Shown: positions 1-9,883, counted from the first letter of the stretch. The stretch is DNA of 64,000 nt from an uncultured Pelagibacteraceae bacterium (GCA_902592275.1 CACJDW010000004.1:1-64000); one strand, 5' to 3'. Translations and numbers: made by a program. Notes: generated by a model not told the origin, from the letters alone.

Positions 1-621
1 GTGGATACCGCTCCAGATTTAATACGTGCACATAACCATGTAATGAAAAAATTTGGTTATCCTACAAAAACTTTAGGAGAGTTAAAAAATGCTGTTGGCA
101 AAGGAGCAAAAGCTATGATGGCAAAAGCTAATGGCCAATGGAAGTGGTTTGATGAAAAAATTCAAAACGAAATGACTGATGAATTTTTATCCTATTATGG
201 AAAAAATATTTTACATGAAAGTAAATTAATAAATGGTGTTAAGGAATTTTTAAATTGGTGTAAAAATGAAAATATTTCTATGGCAGTATGCACTAATAAA
301 ACTGAACACTTAGCAGTTGATCTTTTAAAAAAAATTGGGATTTATGATTATTTTGAATATGTTGCAGGTTATAATACTTTTGAATATTGCAAACCAGACC
401 CTCGACATTTAACAACTACAATTGAAATTTTAGATGGTGATAAAAATAAATCTATTATGATCGGTGACAGCGAGACAGATGCTAATGCCGCTAAGGCTGC
501 TGAAATTCCAATAATATTACTAAAATATGGATATACAGAAAAAAGATCTGAGGAAATTTATCATAATCACATTATAAAAGACTTTGTAGGCATTGAGAAA
601 ATAGTATCAGAATATCTTTAA
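1..621 (+). CDS. gph: HAD-family phosphatase, phosphoglycolate phosphatase-like (5' partial)
   Basis: The reading frame is open from the first base, and the first residues (VDTAPDLIRAHN) match the stretch that directly follows the nucleophile motif DGTLVDTAPDL in Gph proteins. The true start and the catalytic DxD motif therefore lie upstream of the window, and the initial GTG is an internal valine codon. Visible HAD motifs are VCTNKT (motif II), the lysine of CKPDPRH (motif III) and GDSETDAN (motif IV, Mg binding). About 206 residues are present, close to full length for this family (about 220). The family hydrolyses 2-phosphoglycolate to glycolate, but substrate use varies among relatives. 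A 53 bp gap separates it from prpD on the same strand. Confidence 0.85.
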   Translation: MDTAPDLIRAHNHVMKKFGYPTKTLGELKNAVGKGAKAMMAKANGQWKWFDEKIQNEMTDEFLSYYGKNILHESKLINGVKEFLNWCKNENISMAVCTNKTEHLAVDLLKKIGIYDYFEYVAGYNTFEYCKPDPRHLTTTIEILDGDKNKSIMIGDSETDANAAKAAEIPIILLKYGYTEKRSEEIYHNHIIKDFVGIEKIVSEYL

Positions 622-674
622 TATTGATTAATTTATTTTAACTATTAAAACAAAATCACAAATAAGGAGTAATT

Positions 675-2177
675 TTGTTATTACACACAGTTAAAGTATA
701 TCCATCAAAAATTAATCTTCCAAAGAAGAAACAGCTTGCATGGAAAATTGCAGAGATAGCAAGCGATAATGCTAAATTAAATAAAGATGCTATTGAAATG
801 GTTATCAATAGAATTATTGATAATGCTTCTGTTGCAATTGCTTCATTAAATAGAAAGCCAGTAATCTCATCTAGAGAAATGGCTTTAAGACACCCTAGAA
901 AAAATGGTGCAACTTTATTTGGTGTAAACTCAAAATTAAAATTTGATTGTGAATGGGCAGCATGGTCAAATGGTACAGCTGTTAGAGAATTAGATTTTCA
1001 TGATACTTTCTTAGCTGCAGATTATAGTCATCCAGGTGATAACATTCCTCCACTTATTAGTGTAGCACAACAAAACAAAAAAAGTGGATTGGATTTATTA
1101 AGGGGAATAATTACTGCATATGAAGTTCAGGTAAATTTAGTTAAGGGTATTTGTTTGCATAAGCATAAGGTGGACCACATTGCTCATTTAGGTCCTAGTG
1201 TAGCTGCTGGATTAGGAACAATGTTAAAATTAAATACTGAAACTATATATCAGGCTGTTCAACAGGCATTACATACAACAATATCTACAAGACAATCTAG
1301 AAAAGGAGAAATTTCAAGTTGGAAAGCTTATGCACCTGCACATGCAGGTAAGCTTGCTATAGAAGCTGTTGATAGAGCAATGAGAGGTGAAGGTGCTCCA
1401 AGTCCAATATATGAAGGTGAGGATAGTGTAATAGCAAGAATATTAGATGGGAAAAAAGCAAACTACAAAGTTCCTTTGCCAAAAAAAGGTGAAAGTAAAA
1501 AAGCTATCTTAGAGACATATACAAAAGAATATTCTGCAGAATATCAATCGCAAGCATTAATAGATCTAGCTAAAAAACTTAAAACAAAAATCCCCAATTT
1601 ATATCAAATTAAAAATATTGATATTTTTACAAGCCATCATACACATTATGTTATTGGAACAGGTGCTAATGATCCACAAAAAATGGATCCCAATGCGAGT
1701 AGAGAAACATTAGATCATTCTATAATGTATATATTTGCTGTAGCTTTAGAAGATGGAGATTGGCATCATGTTAAATCTTATAGTAAAGCAAGAGCAAATA
1801 GAAAAAGTACAATTAAAATTTGGAGATCAATTAAAACATATGAAGATAAAAAATGGACAAAGAAATATCATGATCCAAATCCAAAAAATAAAGCATTTGG
1901 AGCTAAAGTAGTTGTAACACTTAACAATGGAAAAAAAATAACAGAGGAACTTGATAGAGCAGATGCACATCCATATGGAGCTAGACCGTTTAAGAGAGAA
2001 AATTATATAAATAAATTTTTAACTTTAACTGAGGGTATTTTGGATAAAAAAGAAAGTAACCGTTTTTTAAAAACAGTACAAAATTTAAAGAATTTAAAAT
2101 CTGGTCAACTTCATAAATTAAATATTGAAATAAGAAAAAGTAAATTAAAACAAAATAATAAAAAAGGAATCTTTTAA
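675..2177 (+). CDS. prpD: MmgE/PrpD family protein, probable 2-methylcitrate dehydratase
   Basis: A 500-residue MmgE/PrpD-family protein. Supporting stretches are [17 protein letters not shown] near residue 100, [25 protein letters not shown] and [16 protein letters not shown]. PrpD dehydrates 2-methylcitrate in the methylcitrate cycle for propionyl-CoA oxidation, in the cytoplasm. The call is strengthened by prpB and prpC directly downstream, with a one-base TAATG overlap into prpB. The start is a TTG at 675, supported by AAGGAG at 664-669, five bases upstream; no better ATG lies near. The enzyme runs without an iron-sulphur cluster in this family, so a separate aconitase-type step may still be needed elsewhere. 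Confidence 0.92.
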   Translation: MLLHTVKVYPSKINLPKKKQLAWKIAEIASDNAKLNKDAIEMVINRIIDNASVAIASLNRKPVISSREMALRHPRKNGATLFGVNSKLKFDCEWAAWSNGTAVRELDFHDTFLAADYSHPGDNIPPLISVAQQNKKSGLDLLRGIITAYEVQVNLVKGICLHKHKVDHIAHLGPSVAAGLGTMLKLNTETIYQAVQQALHTTISTRQSRKGEISSWKAYAPAHAGKLAIEAVDRAMRGEGAPSPIYEGEDSVIARILDGKKANYKVPLPKKGESKKAILETYTKEYSAEYQSQALIDLAKKLKTKIPNLYQIKNIDIFTSHHTHYVIGTGANDPQKMDPNASRETLDHSIMYIFAVALEDGDWHHVKSYSKARANRKSTIKIWRSIKTYEDKKWTKKYHDPNPKNKAFGAKVVVTLNNGKKITEELDRADAHPYGARPFKRENYINKFLTLTEGILDKKESNRFLKTVQNLKNLKSGQLHKLNIEIRKSKLKQNNKKGIF

Positions 2178-3073
2178 TGCACTTTGTAGAAAAAGAACCA
2201 AGTCAAAAAAGATTAGATTTTGATCAAAAATTAAAATCAAATAAAATATTAAGAGTTCCAGGCGCTTACAATCCTCTAACAGCAAAATTAATAGAAGAAA
2301 TCGGATATGATGCGGTTTATGTATCCGGTGGAGTGATGGCTAATGATCTTGGTTTTCCAGATATTGGTTTAACAACACTACAAGATGTTAGTACAAGATC
2401 TTATCTGATTTCGAGAGTAACTAATTTACCAACAATAGTTGATATAGATACAGGATTTAAATCATGTAAAGAAACAATAGAAACATTTGAGGAATTTGGA
2501 GTAACAGGAGTTCATTTAGAGGATCAAATTGAGAGAAAAAGATGTGGGCATCTTGATAATAAAGAACTTATTTCAACTGATGCTATGGTTAAAAAAATTA
2601 AAGAATGTATTTCGGCAAAAAAAGATCAAAATTTTAAAATTATTGCTCGTTCAGATGCTAAAAGCGTTGAAGGTCTCGATAAAATGATTGAAAGATGTAA
2701 AGCTTATATTGATGCTGGTGCTGAAATAATATTCCCAGAAGCACTTCAAGATGAAAAAGATTTTGAAAAAGTTCGTAAAGAATTGTCTGGTTACTTGTTA
2801 GCTAATATGACTGAATTTGGTAAATCTAAATTATTTAACTACAAAGAATTAGAAAAATTTGGATATAATATTGTAATTTATCCTGTAACTACACAAAGAT
2901 TGGCTATGAAAAATGTGGAAGATGGATTAAGAGACATTTATGCAAATGGACACCAGAACAATATTATAGATAAAATGCAAACTAGAAAAAGACTTTATGA
3001 ATTAGTTGATTACGAAAAATACAATTCATTAGATGAAAAAATTTATAATTTTAGTACGGAAGGACATGAATAA
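2177..3073 (+). CDS. prpB: 2-methylisocitrate lyase
   Basis: A 298-residue isocitrate-lyase superfamily TIM-barrel enzyme. Diagnostic features are the early substrate loop RVPGAYNPLTAKLIEEIGYDAVYVSGG, the metal-binding VDIDTGF, HLEDQIERKRCGH (the KRCGH active-site loop with the catalytic cysteine) and ARSDAKSVEG. It cleaves 2-methylisocitrate to pyruvate and succinate. Its start codon overlaps the prpD stop by one base and its stop overlaps the prpC start in the same way, so the three genes are translationally coupled. Homologous lyases (carboxyphosphonoenolpyruvate mutase, oxaloacetate decarboxylase) are less likely given the neighbours. Confidence 0.93.
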   Translation: MHFVEKEPSQKRLDFDQKLKSNKILRVPGAYNPLTAKLIEEIGYDAVYVSGGVMANDLGFPDIGLTTLQDVSTRSYLISRVTNLPTIVDIDTGFKSCKETIETFEEFGVTGVHLEDQIERKRCGHLDNKELISTDAMVKKIKECISAKKDQNFKIIARSDAKSVEGLDKMIERCKAYIDAGAEIIFPEALQDEKDFEKVRKELSGYLLANMTEFGKSKLFNYKELEKFGYNIVIYPVTTQRLAMKNVEDGLRDIYANGHQNNIIDKMQTRKRLYELVDYEKYNSLDEKIYNFSTEGHE

Positions 3074-4197
3074 TGAGTGACGATATAAAAAAAGGCTTAC
3101 TAGGTATTGTGGTAGATGAAACTGAAGTTTCAAAAGTAATGCCAGAAATAAATTCTCTTACTTATAGAGGATATGCTGCTCAAGATTTATGTGAATATTG
3201 TAGGTTTGAAGAAGTTGCATATTTAATATTAAACAAAGACCTTCCTAACTCAATTGAACTTAAAAATTTTGAAAAAGAGGAGAGAAACAATAGAGAGCTT
3301 ACAAAAAATTTATATGAAATAATAAAACATATGCCTAAAAGATCCCATCCAATGGATGTGGCTCGAACTGCTGTTAGTGTAATGGGGTTAGAAGATAAAG
3401 AAACAACAGACTCATCTCCCGAAGCCAATATGAGAAAAGCATTAAGAATTTTTGCTAAAACACCTACTGCATTGGCAGCTTTTTATAGAATTAGAAAAGG
3501 AAAGAAAATAATCAAACCTAAGAAAAATTTAACTTTTGCTGAAAACTTTTTCTATATGTGCTTTGGTAAAGTGCCACAAAAAGAAATTGTCAAAGCTTTT
3601 GATGTTTCTTTAATTTTATATGCAGAACATAGTTTCAATGTTTCAACTTTTACAGCACGAACAATCACCAGTAGCTTATCTGATATACACGGCGCAATAA
3701 CAGGGGCAATTGCTAGTTTAAAAGGCCCGCTTCACGGTGGAGCAAATGAAGAAGTGATGCATATGATGAATAAAATTAAAAAACCAGAAAATGCATTAAA
3801 ATGGATAAATAATGCGCTTAAAAATAAAGAAGTAGTGATGGGATTTGGTCATAGAGTTTATAAATCAGGTGACTCGAGAGTTCCAACTATGCGAAAATAC
3901 TTTGGTAAAGTGGCTAAACTTAAGAAAGATAAAAAATTTGAAAAAATCTATGACATTGTTGAAAAAGTTATGATTAAACAGAAAAACATTCATCCTAATG
4001 TAGATTATCCAACAGGACCTACTTATCATCTAATGGGATTTGATACTGATTTTTTCACTCCAATATTTGTAATCTCAAGAATTACAGGTTGGTCTGCTCA
4101 CATAATGGAACAGCATGCTGCTAACAAACTTATTAGACCATTAGCTAGCTACAAAGGTAGCAAGCATAGAAAGGTGATGCAGTTAAACCAAAGATAG
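3073..4197 (+). CDS. prpC: 2-methylcitrate synthase / citrate synthase family
   Basis: A 374-residue citrate synthase family enzyme. The catalytic set is visible: the histidine of GPLHGGANEEVM, GFGHRVYK, and the aspartate region GFDTDFFTPIFVISRITGW. The short length and position after prpDB fit methylcitrate synthase, which condenses propionyl-CoA with oxaloacetate; such enzymes usually keep some citrate synthase activity. It starts at the ATG overlapping the prpB stop (TAATG). The gene ends eight bases from the end of the convergent nrdB gene, with no intrinsic terminator between them. Confidence 0.92.
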   Translation: MSDDIKKGLLGIVVDETEVSKVMPEINSLTYRGYAAQDLCEYCRFEEVAYLILNKDLPNSIELKNFEKEERNNRELTKNLYEIIKHMPKRSHPMDVARTAVSVMGLEDKETTDSSPEANMRKALRIFAKTPTALAAFYRIRKGKKIIKPKKNLTFAENFFYMCFGKVPQKEIVKAFDVSLILYAEHSFNVSTFTARTITSSLSDIHGAITGAIASLKGPLHGGANEEVMHMMNKIKKPENALKWINNALKNKEVVMGFGHRVYKSGDSRVPTMRKYFGKVAKLKKDKKFEKIYDIVEKVMIKQKNIHPNVDYPTGPTYHLMGFDTDFFTPIFVISRITGWSAHIMEQHAANKLIRPLASYKGSKHRKVMQLNQR

Positions 4198-4205
4198 TTT
4201 TAAGA

Positions 4206-5219
4206 TTAACTAAAAGCTTCTGCCCAAGTACCTTGAGTTGATGCTTTAGAATATTCTGTTGCACGACCTTCAAAGAAATTCATATGCTCAACCGCATTAA
4301 GCATAGTATCTAGCCAAGTTAGAGGATTTTTTTCAATATCATAAATTCCTTCTAAGCCTAGCTGACTTAGTCTTCTGTTAGCAATGAATCTAATATATTT
4401 TTTAACATCCTCAGCCGTTAATCCTTCCATTGGACCCATTTGAAATGCTAAATCTATAAAAGCATCTTCATGCTCTACTATAGTTCTGCAAGCTTCATAA
4501 ATTTCTTTTTTTAATTGCGGAGTCCATGTTTCAGGATTTTCTTTAATGAAATCTTTAAATAATCTAATCATTGAATTGCAATGCAATGTTTCATCTCTTA
4601 CAGACCAAGTAACGATCTGGCCCATTCCCTTCATTTTGTTGTGTCTTGGAAAATTTAATAAAATTGCAAAACTTGCAAACAATTGTAGACCTTCCGTAAA
4701 CGCACTAAACACAGCTATTGTTTTTGCAATGTCATGATTAGATTTAACATCAAAGCCTTGCATGTAATCATACTTATCTTTCATTTCTTTATATTTCATG
4801 AAAGCTGAATATTCTGACTCTGGCATTCCAATTGTATCTAACAAATGTGAGTAAGCTGCAATATGAACTGTTTCCATAGAAGCAAATGAAGACATCATCA
4901 TTAAAACTTCTGTTGGTTTAAAGACATTCATGTAATGTCTTATGTAGCAATTACTTACTTCAACATCGGCTTGAGTGAAAAATCTAAAAATCTGAGTTAA
5001 TAAATTTTTTTCAGATGGGCTAAGATTTTTTTGCCAATCTCGTACATCATCACCTAATGGAACTTCTTCAGGTAACCAGTGAATTCTTTGTTGTGTTAAC
5101 CAAGCATCGTAGCACCAAGGATATCTAAATGGTTTATAAACTGGGTTGGCTACCAACAAACCATTATTGTTTTTTTTTGGTTGAACTGCTTCTTTATTTA
5201 TATTTTTTGCTACTGACAT
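4206..5219 (-). CDS. nrdB: ribonucleoside-diphosphate reductase, beta subunit
   Basis: A 337-residue class I ribonucleotide reductase small subunit. The di-iron ligands and radical tyrosine can be followed: D in TQADVEV, E, H and Y in ASMETVHIAAYSHLL, E in AFTEGLQLF and E/H in VRDETLHCN. It supplies the tyrosyl radical for NrdA. A GTG at 5228 is also in frame, but AGGAG lies only one base before it, while the ATG at 5219 has the same AGGAG eight bases upstream and is preferred. The ATG lies inside the 3' end of nrdA, so translation is coupled. No ATP-cone domain is fused to it. Confidence 0.95.
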   Translation of the reverse strand: MSVAKNINKEAVQPKKNNNGLLVANPVYKPFRYPWCYDAWLTQQRIHWLPEEVPLGDDVRDWQKNLSPSEKNLLTQIFRFFTQADVEVSNCYIRHYMNVFKPTEVLMMMSSFASMETVHIAAYSHLLDTIGMPESEYSAFMKYKEMKDKYDYMQGFDVKSNHDIAKTIAVFSAFTEGLQLFASFAILLNFPRHNKMKGMGQIVTWSVRDETLHCNSMIRLFKDFIKENPETWTPQLKKEIYEACRTIVEHEDAFIDLAFQMGPMEGLTAEDVKKYIRFIANRRLSQLGLEGIYDIEKNPLTWLDTMLNAVEHMNFFEGRATEYSKASTQGTWAEAFS

Positions 5220-7147
5220 GATAAACACTCCTCGTACTCTTGTTCTTGACTTTCGTTTGATTTATTTTTGTAAACATTTGCTAAGATATCAGTTGATTTT
5301 GAATCATTAACATTCTCAGCTCTTTGAATTGATTTTGATCTACAGTAATAAAGGCTCTTTAAGCCTTTCTTCCAAGCGTCAAAATGAATTTTGTGTAATT
5401 CTTTTTTATGAACATCTGCTGGTAAAAATAGATTTACCGACTGAGCCTGTGAAATAAATGGCGTTCTGTCACCACTTAATTCAATTATCCAATTCTGGTT
5501 CAGCTCAAATGCAGTTTTGAATACATCTTTTTCTAGGTCAGTTAGGAAATCTAGATGATTAACAGATCCTTGATTTGTAGTAATGCTAGACCAAGTTTCT
5601 TCATCATTTTTTCCATGGGATTGAAGAATTTCTTCTAAATATCTATTTCTGACATTGAAAGATCCTGAAAGAGTTTTGTGTGTGTAACTGTTTGCAGCAA
5701 CGGGCTCTACTCCAGGTGATGCTCCACCACAAATAATTGAAATTGAAGCAGTTGGAGCTATTGCTGTCTTGTTAGAAAATCTTTCTTTGTAACCATACTC
5801 AGCTGCATCTGGACATGCACCTCTCTCTTCAGCTAAATCTTTAGAAGCTTGATTAACTTTTTCATGAATATTTTTAAATATTTTTTTATTCCATGATTTT
5901 GCCATTACAGACTCAAGTGGAATTCTATTTTTTTGTAAAAAAGAATGAAAGCCCATTACACCTAATCCAACACTTCTTTCTCTTTCCGCAGAATATTTTG
6001 CATCTTTAAATTGATCTGGTGCTTTATTAATGAAATCAGATAATACATTGTCTAAAAATCTCATCACATCACCAATCATGTCTGGATCATCCTTCCACTC
6101 ATCATATTTTTCTAAATTTAACGAAGACAAACAACATACTGCTGTTCTATCTCTTCCATCTTTATCAATTCCTGTTGGTAAAGTTATTTCGCTACATAAA
6201 TTAGAAGTTTTAACTGTTAGGTTTGCTAACTTATGATGTTGAGGAATTTGTCTGTTAACAGTATCAATATAAATTATATACGGTTCACCAGTTTCAATTC
6301 TTGCAGTTAATAATCTTATCCATAAATTTCTTGCTGAAATAGTTTGTTGAACACTACCATCTGCTGGACTTTTCAATGCCCACTGCTCATCAGTTTCTAC
6401 AGCTCTCATAAACGCATCAGAGACTAAAACGCCATGATGTAAATTTAATGCTTTTCTATTTGGATCACCACCAGTAGGTCTTCTCATTTCAATAAACTCT
6501 TCTATTTCAGGATGATCAATTGGAAGATAACATGCTGCAGAACCTCTTCTTAATGATCCTTGACTGATAGCCATAGTTAAAGAGTCCATAACTTTTATAA
6601 AAGGAATTATTCCAGAAGTTTTTCCAACTCTTCCTATTTTTTCACCAATAGATCTTAAATTACCCCAGTAACTTCCAATTCCTCCACCCTTCGCAGCCAA
6701 CCAAACATTCTCGCTCCATAAATCGAGAATGCCTCCTAAGCTATCAGATGCTTCATTTAAAAAACATGAAATAGGTAATCCTCTTTTTGTACCACCATTT
6801 GATAAAACTGGTGTTGCTGGCATAAACCAAAGATTGCTTATGTAATTATAAATTCTTTGAGCATGCAAATTATCATCTGCATATGTGCTTGCTACTCTTG
6901 CAAATAAATCTTGATAAGATTCGTTCAAACCTAAGTATCTGTCTTTTAAAGTTGCTTTACCAAAGTCTGTAAGATTTGCATCTTTTGAACGATCAATTTT
7001 AATTATAATGCCTTTGTCATTTTGAAATAATTCTGTTTCATTACTTAATGAGAAAAGATCAGGCTTATTTATTTTAGAAACTTCCTTAACTTCTGGGCTA
7101 TATTCAGAGACAGCTTTTTTGAGGGCTTGAGAAAGAATCTTGTTCAT
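5210..7147 (-). CDS. nrdA: ribonucleoside-diphosphate reductase, alpha subunit (no ATP cone)
   Basis: A 645-residue class I catalytic subunit that reduces ribonucleoside diphosphates. Seen in order: GLPISCFLNEASD (redox cysteine), NLCSEITLP (the N-x-C-x-E active-site triad with the thiyl cysteine), TAVCCLSSLN (second redox cysteine), a late YY pair in LKSLYYCRSKS for radical transfer, and a C-terminal ECLSCQ with the swinging cysteine pair. It is about 100 residues shorter than E. coli NrdA because the N-terminal ATP-cone is absent. It is transcribed first, with nrdB overlapping its stop. Paired NrdR-like boxes lie upstream (7182-7228). Confidence 0.95.
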   Translation of the reverse strand: MNKILSQALKKAVSEYSPEVKEVSKINKPDLFSLSNETELFQNDKGIIIKIDRSKDANLTDFGKATLKDRYLGLNESYQDLFARVASTYADDNLHAQRIYNYISNLWFMPATPVLSNGGTKRGLPISCFLNEASDSLGGILDLWSENVWLAAKGGGIGSYWGNLRSIGEKIGRVGKTSGIIPFIKVMDSLTMAISQGSLRRGSAACYLPIDHPEIEEFIEMRRPTGGDPNRKALNLHHGVLVSDAFMRAVETDEQWALKSPADGSVQQTISARNLWIRLLTARIETGEPYIIYIDTVNRQIPQHHKLANLTVKTSNLCSEITLPTGIDKDGRDRTAVCCLSSLNLEKYDEWKDDPDMIGDVMRFLDNVLSDFINKAPDQFKDAKYSAERERSVGLGVMGFHSFLQKNRIPLESVMAKSWNKKIFKNIHEKVNQASKDLAEERGACPDAAEYGYKERFSNKTAIAPTASISIICGGASPGVEPVAANSYTHKTLSGSFNVRNRYLEEILQSHGKNDEETWSSITTNQGSVNHLDFLTDLEKDVFKTAFELNQNWIIELSGDRTPFISQAQSVNLFLPADVHKKELHKIHFDAWKKGLKSLYYCRSKSIQRAENVNDSKSTDILANVYKNKSNESQEQEYEECLSCQ

Positions 7148-7181
7148 AAATTTTAATTATATTTTGTTATTAGTACGAAAA

Positions 7182-7228
7182 CAACTATATGTTGTAGGCG
7201 TTTATCGTAAATATACTATATAAACTTT
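7182..7228 (-). promoter_or_regulatory. candidate tandem NrdR boxes upstream of nrdA
   Basis: Two near-matches to the NrdR core CwAtATaTwG lie upstream of nrdA: CTATATGTTG at 7185-7194 (9 of 10) and CTATATAAAC at 7216-7225 (8 of 10). Their starts are 31 bp apart, about three helical turns, which is the usual phasing of paired NrdR boxes. They lie 38-80 bp upstream of the nrdA start, where a repressor could block the promoter. The region is AT-rich, so single matches mean little; spacing and position carry the argument. Confidence 0.5.
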
Positions 7229-7328
7229 TGTACAATAGAACATTTATAGAACGCGACAATATGATAATCAATAAAAAAATAAAAAATTTTTCAAGAAATT
7301 AACATAATAAACAGTAAGTAAATAACCA

Positions 7329-8783
7329 ATGAGCCAAAATATAAAAATAGATCCTTATGGTTTTAGAGAATATGACGCCCGATGGTTGTATGAGAAAGAT
7401 ATAAACCAATCTGGAATAGAGAATCTTGGAAAAGGGCTTGGAACACAGATAAAAATACATACTAAAAAAGATAATCCCAGAATCATAGTAGGTCATGATT
7501 ACCGTTCCTATAGTGAAGAAATAAAAACTGCTCTCAAAAGAGGATTAATGTCTACTGGATGTAGCATAGAAGATATTGGTCTTTCATTGTCTCCCATGGT
7601 TTATTTTGCACAATTCAATTTAGATGCAGACGCGGTTGCTATGGTTACAGCAAGTCATAATGAAAATGGATGGACTGGTGTCAAAATGGGAATCAAAAAA
7701 GGGCTAACTCATGCACCAGAGGAAATGAAAGAATTAAAAGAAATAACCTTAAATGAAAAGTTCACAAAAAGTGTAGGTAGTGAAAAACAAATAAAAGATT
7801 TTGATAAAATTTATAAGGATGACTTAATTAGTAAAAATAAAATTAAGAAAAAAATAAAAGCTGTAGTAGCTTGTGGAAATGGAACAGCGGGTGTTTTTGC
7901 TCCAGATATTTTAAGAGGTATTGGTTGTGAAGTAATTGAGTTAGATTGTGATCTAGATTGGAATTTTCCTAAATACAACCCAAATCCAGAAGATCTAGAA
8001 ATGCTTCATGAAATAGCTAGAGCAGTTAAAGAAAACAATGCTGATATAGGTTTTGGATTTGATGGTGATGGAGATAGGGTTGGTGTTATTGACGATAAAG
8101 GTAATGAAATATTTTCAGATAAAATTGGTCTTCTAATTGCTAGAAATTTATCAGGTAAACATAAAAATTCAAAATTTGTAGTAGATGTAAAATCAACAGG
8201 TTTATACTCAAAAGATAAAATCTTATTAGAAAACAACTGTGAAACAATTTATTGGAAAACAGGTCATTCTCATATCAAAAGAAAAGTGAACACTGAAAAA
8301 GCTTTAGCTGGATTTGAAAAAAGTGGTCATTTTTTCTTCAATCAGCCATTGGGTTTTGGGTATGATGATGGAATCAATTCAGCAATCCAAGTATGCCACT
8401 TATTAGATAATCAGAATAAAAAAATGAGTGAAATTATTAGTGAATTACCTAACACATTTCAAACACCAACAATGGCACCTTTTTGCAAAGATGAGGAGAA
8501 ATATATTGTTGTCGAGGAGCTAGTTGAGCAAATCAAAAATTTAAAAGAAAACAAAACTGAAATAGATGGCCAAGTTATTAATGATATTTTAACTGTTAAT
8601 GGAGTTAGGTTTTCATTTGAAGATGGTTCTTGGGGGCTTATAAGAGCATCTTCAAACAAACCATCTTTAGTTATTGTTACTGAAAGTCCAACATCAGATG
8701 GAAGAAAGAAAAAAATCTTTGATTTTATTGACGATTTGTTGCAAAAAACAGGTAAGATCGGTGAATATGATCAGAAGATTTAA
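7329..8783 (+). CDS. phosphomannomutase / phosphoglucomutase
   Basis: A 484-residue alpha-D-phosphohexomutase. The four family signatures are present: the phosphoserine loop VTASHNENGWTG, the metal loop GFGFDGDGDRVG, the sugar-binding GFEKSGHFFF and the C-terminal phosphate-binding RASSNKPSLVIVTES. It interconverts hexose 6- and 1-phosphates (mannose and/or glucose) to feed nucleotide-sugar synthesis; the order of specificity (AlgC- or ManB-like) cannot be fixed from motifs. It is divergent from nrdA across 181 bp. Its TAA stop interlocks with the stop of the convergent coiled-coil gene in the tetranucleotide TTAA (8780-8783). Confidence 0.9.
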   Translation: MSQNIKIDPYGFREYDARWLYEKDINQSGIENLGKGLGTQIKIHTKKDNPRIIVGHDYRSYSEEIKTALKRGLMSTGCSIEDIGLSLSPMVYFAQFNLDADAVAMVTASHNENGWTGVKMGIKKGLTHAPEEMKELKEITLNEKFTKSVGSEKQIKDFDKIYKDDLISKNKIKKKIKAVVACGNGTAGVFAPDILRGIGCEVIELDCDLDWNFPKYNPNPEDLEMLHEIARAVKENNADIGFGFDGDGDRVGVIDDKGNEIFSDKIGLLIARNLSGKHKNSKFVVDVKSTGLYSKDKILLENNCETIYWKTGHSHIKRKVNTEKALAGFEKSGHFFFNQPLGFGYDDGINSAIQVCHLLDNQNKKMSEIISELPNTFQTPTMAPFCKDEEKYIVVEELVEQIKNLKENKTEIDGQVINDILTVNGVRFSFEDGSWGLIRASSNKPSLVIVTESPTSDGRKKKIFDFIDDLLQKTGKIGEYDQKI

Positions 8784-9883
8784 TTTTTTAAATTATCTTC
8801 ATCAGTTTTATTTTCTAAATTATCGGTATCAGTTTTAGTTTCAAAATTATCACCATCCTGATTGTTTTCTTGTTCAGGAGTTTCATCGCTATAAAACTTT
8901 CTGATCAATTCCTCCTCTTTTAGTCGTTGTTCTTCATCAAATTTTTTCTCCCATTCTTTCATTCGCCTATTTTCCTCTTCAAGTCTCTCTTTTTGAGCTT
9001 TTTCAGCTAATCTGATCCTTTCGTTTTCCTCTTCATGTCTTTTTTGTCTTTCCTCCTCTAATTTCAATTCTCTTTCTCTTTGACGCCTTTCATTTTCTTT
9101 ATTTATTCTCTCACGTTCAGCTTCTTTAAGTTCTTTTTCTTTATTTCTTAATTCTTCTTCCTTGGCTCTTTGCTCAGCCTCTTCTTTTAAAATTTGTCTT
9201 TGAATTTCTTGCTGCCTTTCAGTTTCCAGATCTCTTAATCTTTCTTCCATTTCTTTAAGTTTTTCTTGCTCATATTTTAACTTTCTAGCTGCCTCTCTTA
9301 ACCTTTGTTCTTCCTCAAGTCTATTTTTCCTTTCAATTTCTTTTAATCTTATTTTTTCTTGTCTTTCTTTTTCTTTTTCATCTCTTTTTTTTTGAGCTTC
9401 AATTTCTTTATTTTTTAACTCTTCTTCTTTAATTTTAAAATTTTCTTCTCTAATTCTTTGTCTTTCTAACATCTTCAGTCTTAAATCTTCTTGCTTAAGC
9501 TTTCTTGCTTCCTCTCTAAGTTTTCTTGTTTCTTCGTCTTTTATTTTTTTCTGTTCTATTTTAATTCTCTGAGCTTCTATTTTTTGTCTTTTCTCTTCAT
9601 TCTTTTTTTCTTGCTTTTCATTTTCAATGATTAATTTTTTTTGAAAAAGAAGTTTCTTTCTCTCTTCTTTTAATTCATCTTGTTTAGCTTTTTTCGCTAA
9701 TTTTTTTTCTAAAATTAACTCTCTTTTTTTTTCTTTTTCTAATTGTTTTTGTAATGCTAAATCTTTTTTAACTTTATTTTTTTTGATATTCTCGAGAAAT
9801 GAAGAGAATTTATTTTTTGATTTATCTAATGGATCAAATAAATTTTTTTTAATTTTTTTATTAATATCTTTTATTGAAACCAT
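8780..9883 (-). CDS. hypothetical charged coiled-coil protein
   Basis: A 367-residue protein made almost entirely of K, E, R, Q and L in heptad-like order from about residue 25 to 325, predicting one very long alpha-helical coiled coil. There is no signal peptide or membrane segment. The N-terminus (MVSIKDINKKIKKNLFDPLDK) is basic, and the C-terminus is an acidic/asparagine-rich tail with short repeats (TDTDNLENKTDEDN). An in-frame GTG lies 30 bases further upstream, but the ATG at 9883 begins the more protein-like sequence; no Shine-Dalgarno decides the matter. The composition makes the coding strand nearly all purine. No family was recognised; a structural or filament-forming role is a guess. 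Confidence 0.7.
   Translation of the reverse strand: MVSIKDINKKIKKNLFDPLDKSKNKFSSFLENIKKNKVKKDLALQKQLEKEKKRELILEKKLAKKAKQDELKEERKKLLFQKKLIIENEKQEKKNEEKRQKIEAQRIKIEQKKIKDEETRKLREEARKLKQEDLRLKMLERQRIREENFKIKEEELKNKEIEAQKKRDEKEKERQEKIRLKEIERKNRLEEEQRLREAARKLKYEQEKLKEMEERLRDLETERQQEIQRQILKEEAEQRAKEEELRNKEKELKEAERERINKENERRQRERELKLEEERQKRHEEENERIRLAEKAQKERLEEENRRMKEWEKKFDEEQRLKEEELIRKFYSDETPEQENNQDGDNFETKTDTDNLENKTDEDNLKN
8790..8870. repeat. three imperfect 27 bp tandem repeats
   Basis: Three adjacent 27 bp units start at 8790, 8817 and 8844, each beginning AAATTATC and continuing with a variable part containing ATCAGTTTTA-like sequence. They lie in the 3' end of the coiled-coil gene and encode nine-residue repeats (xxxKTDxDN pattern) of its tail. 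The period is a multiple of three, so copy-number change would keep the frame. Confidence 0.7.

Noticed and set aside
5217..5228. GTG start of nrdB at 5228
   Set aside because: The AGGAG site is one base from this GTG and eight bases from the ATG at 5219, so the ATG is the sensible start.
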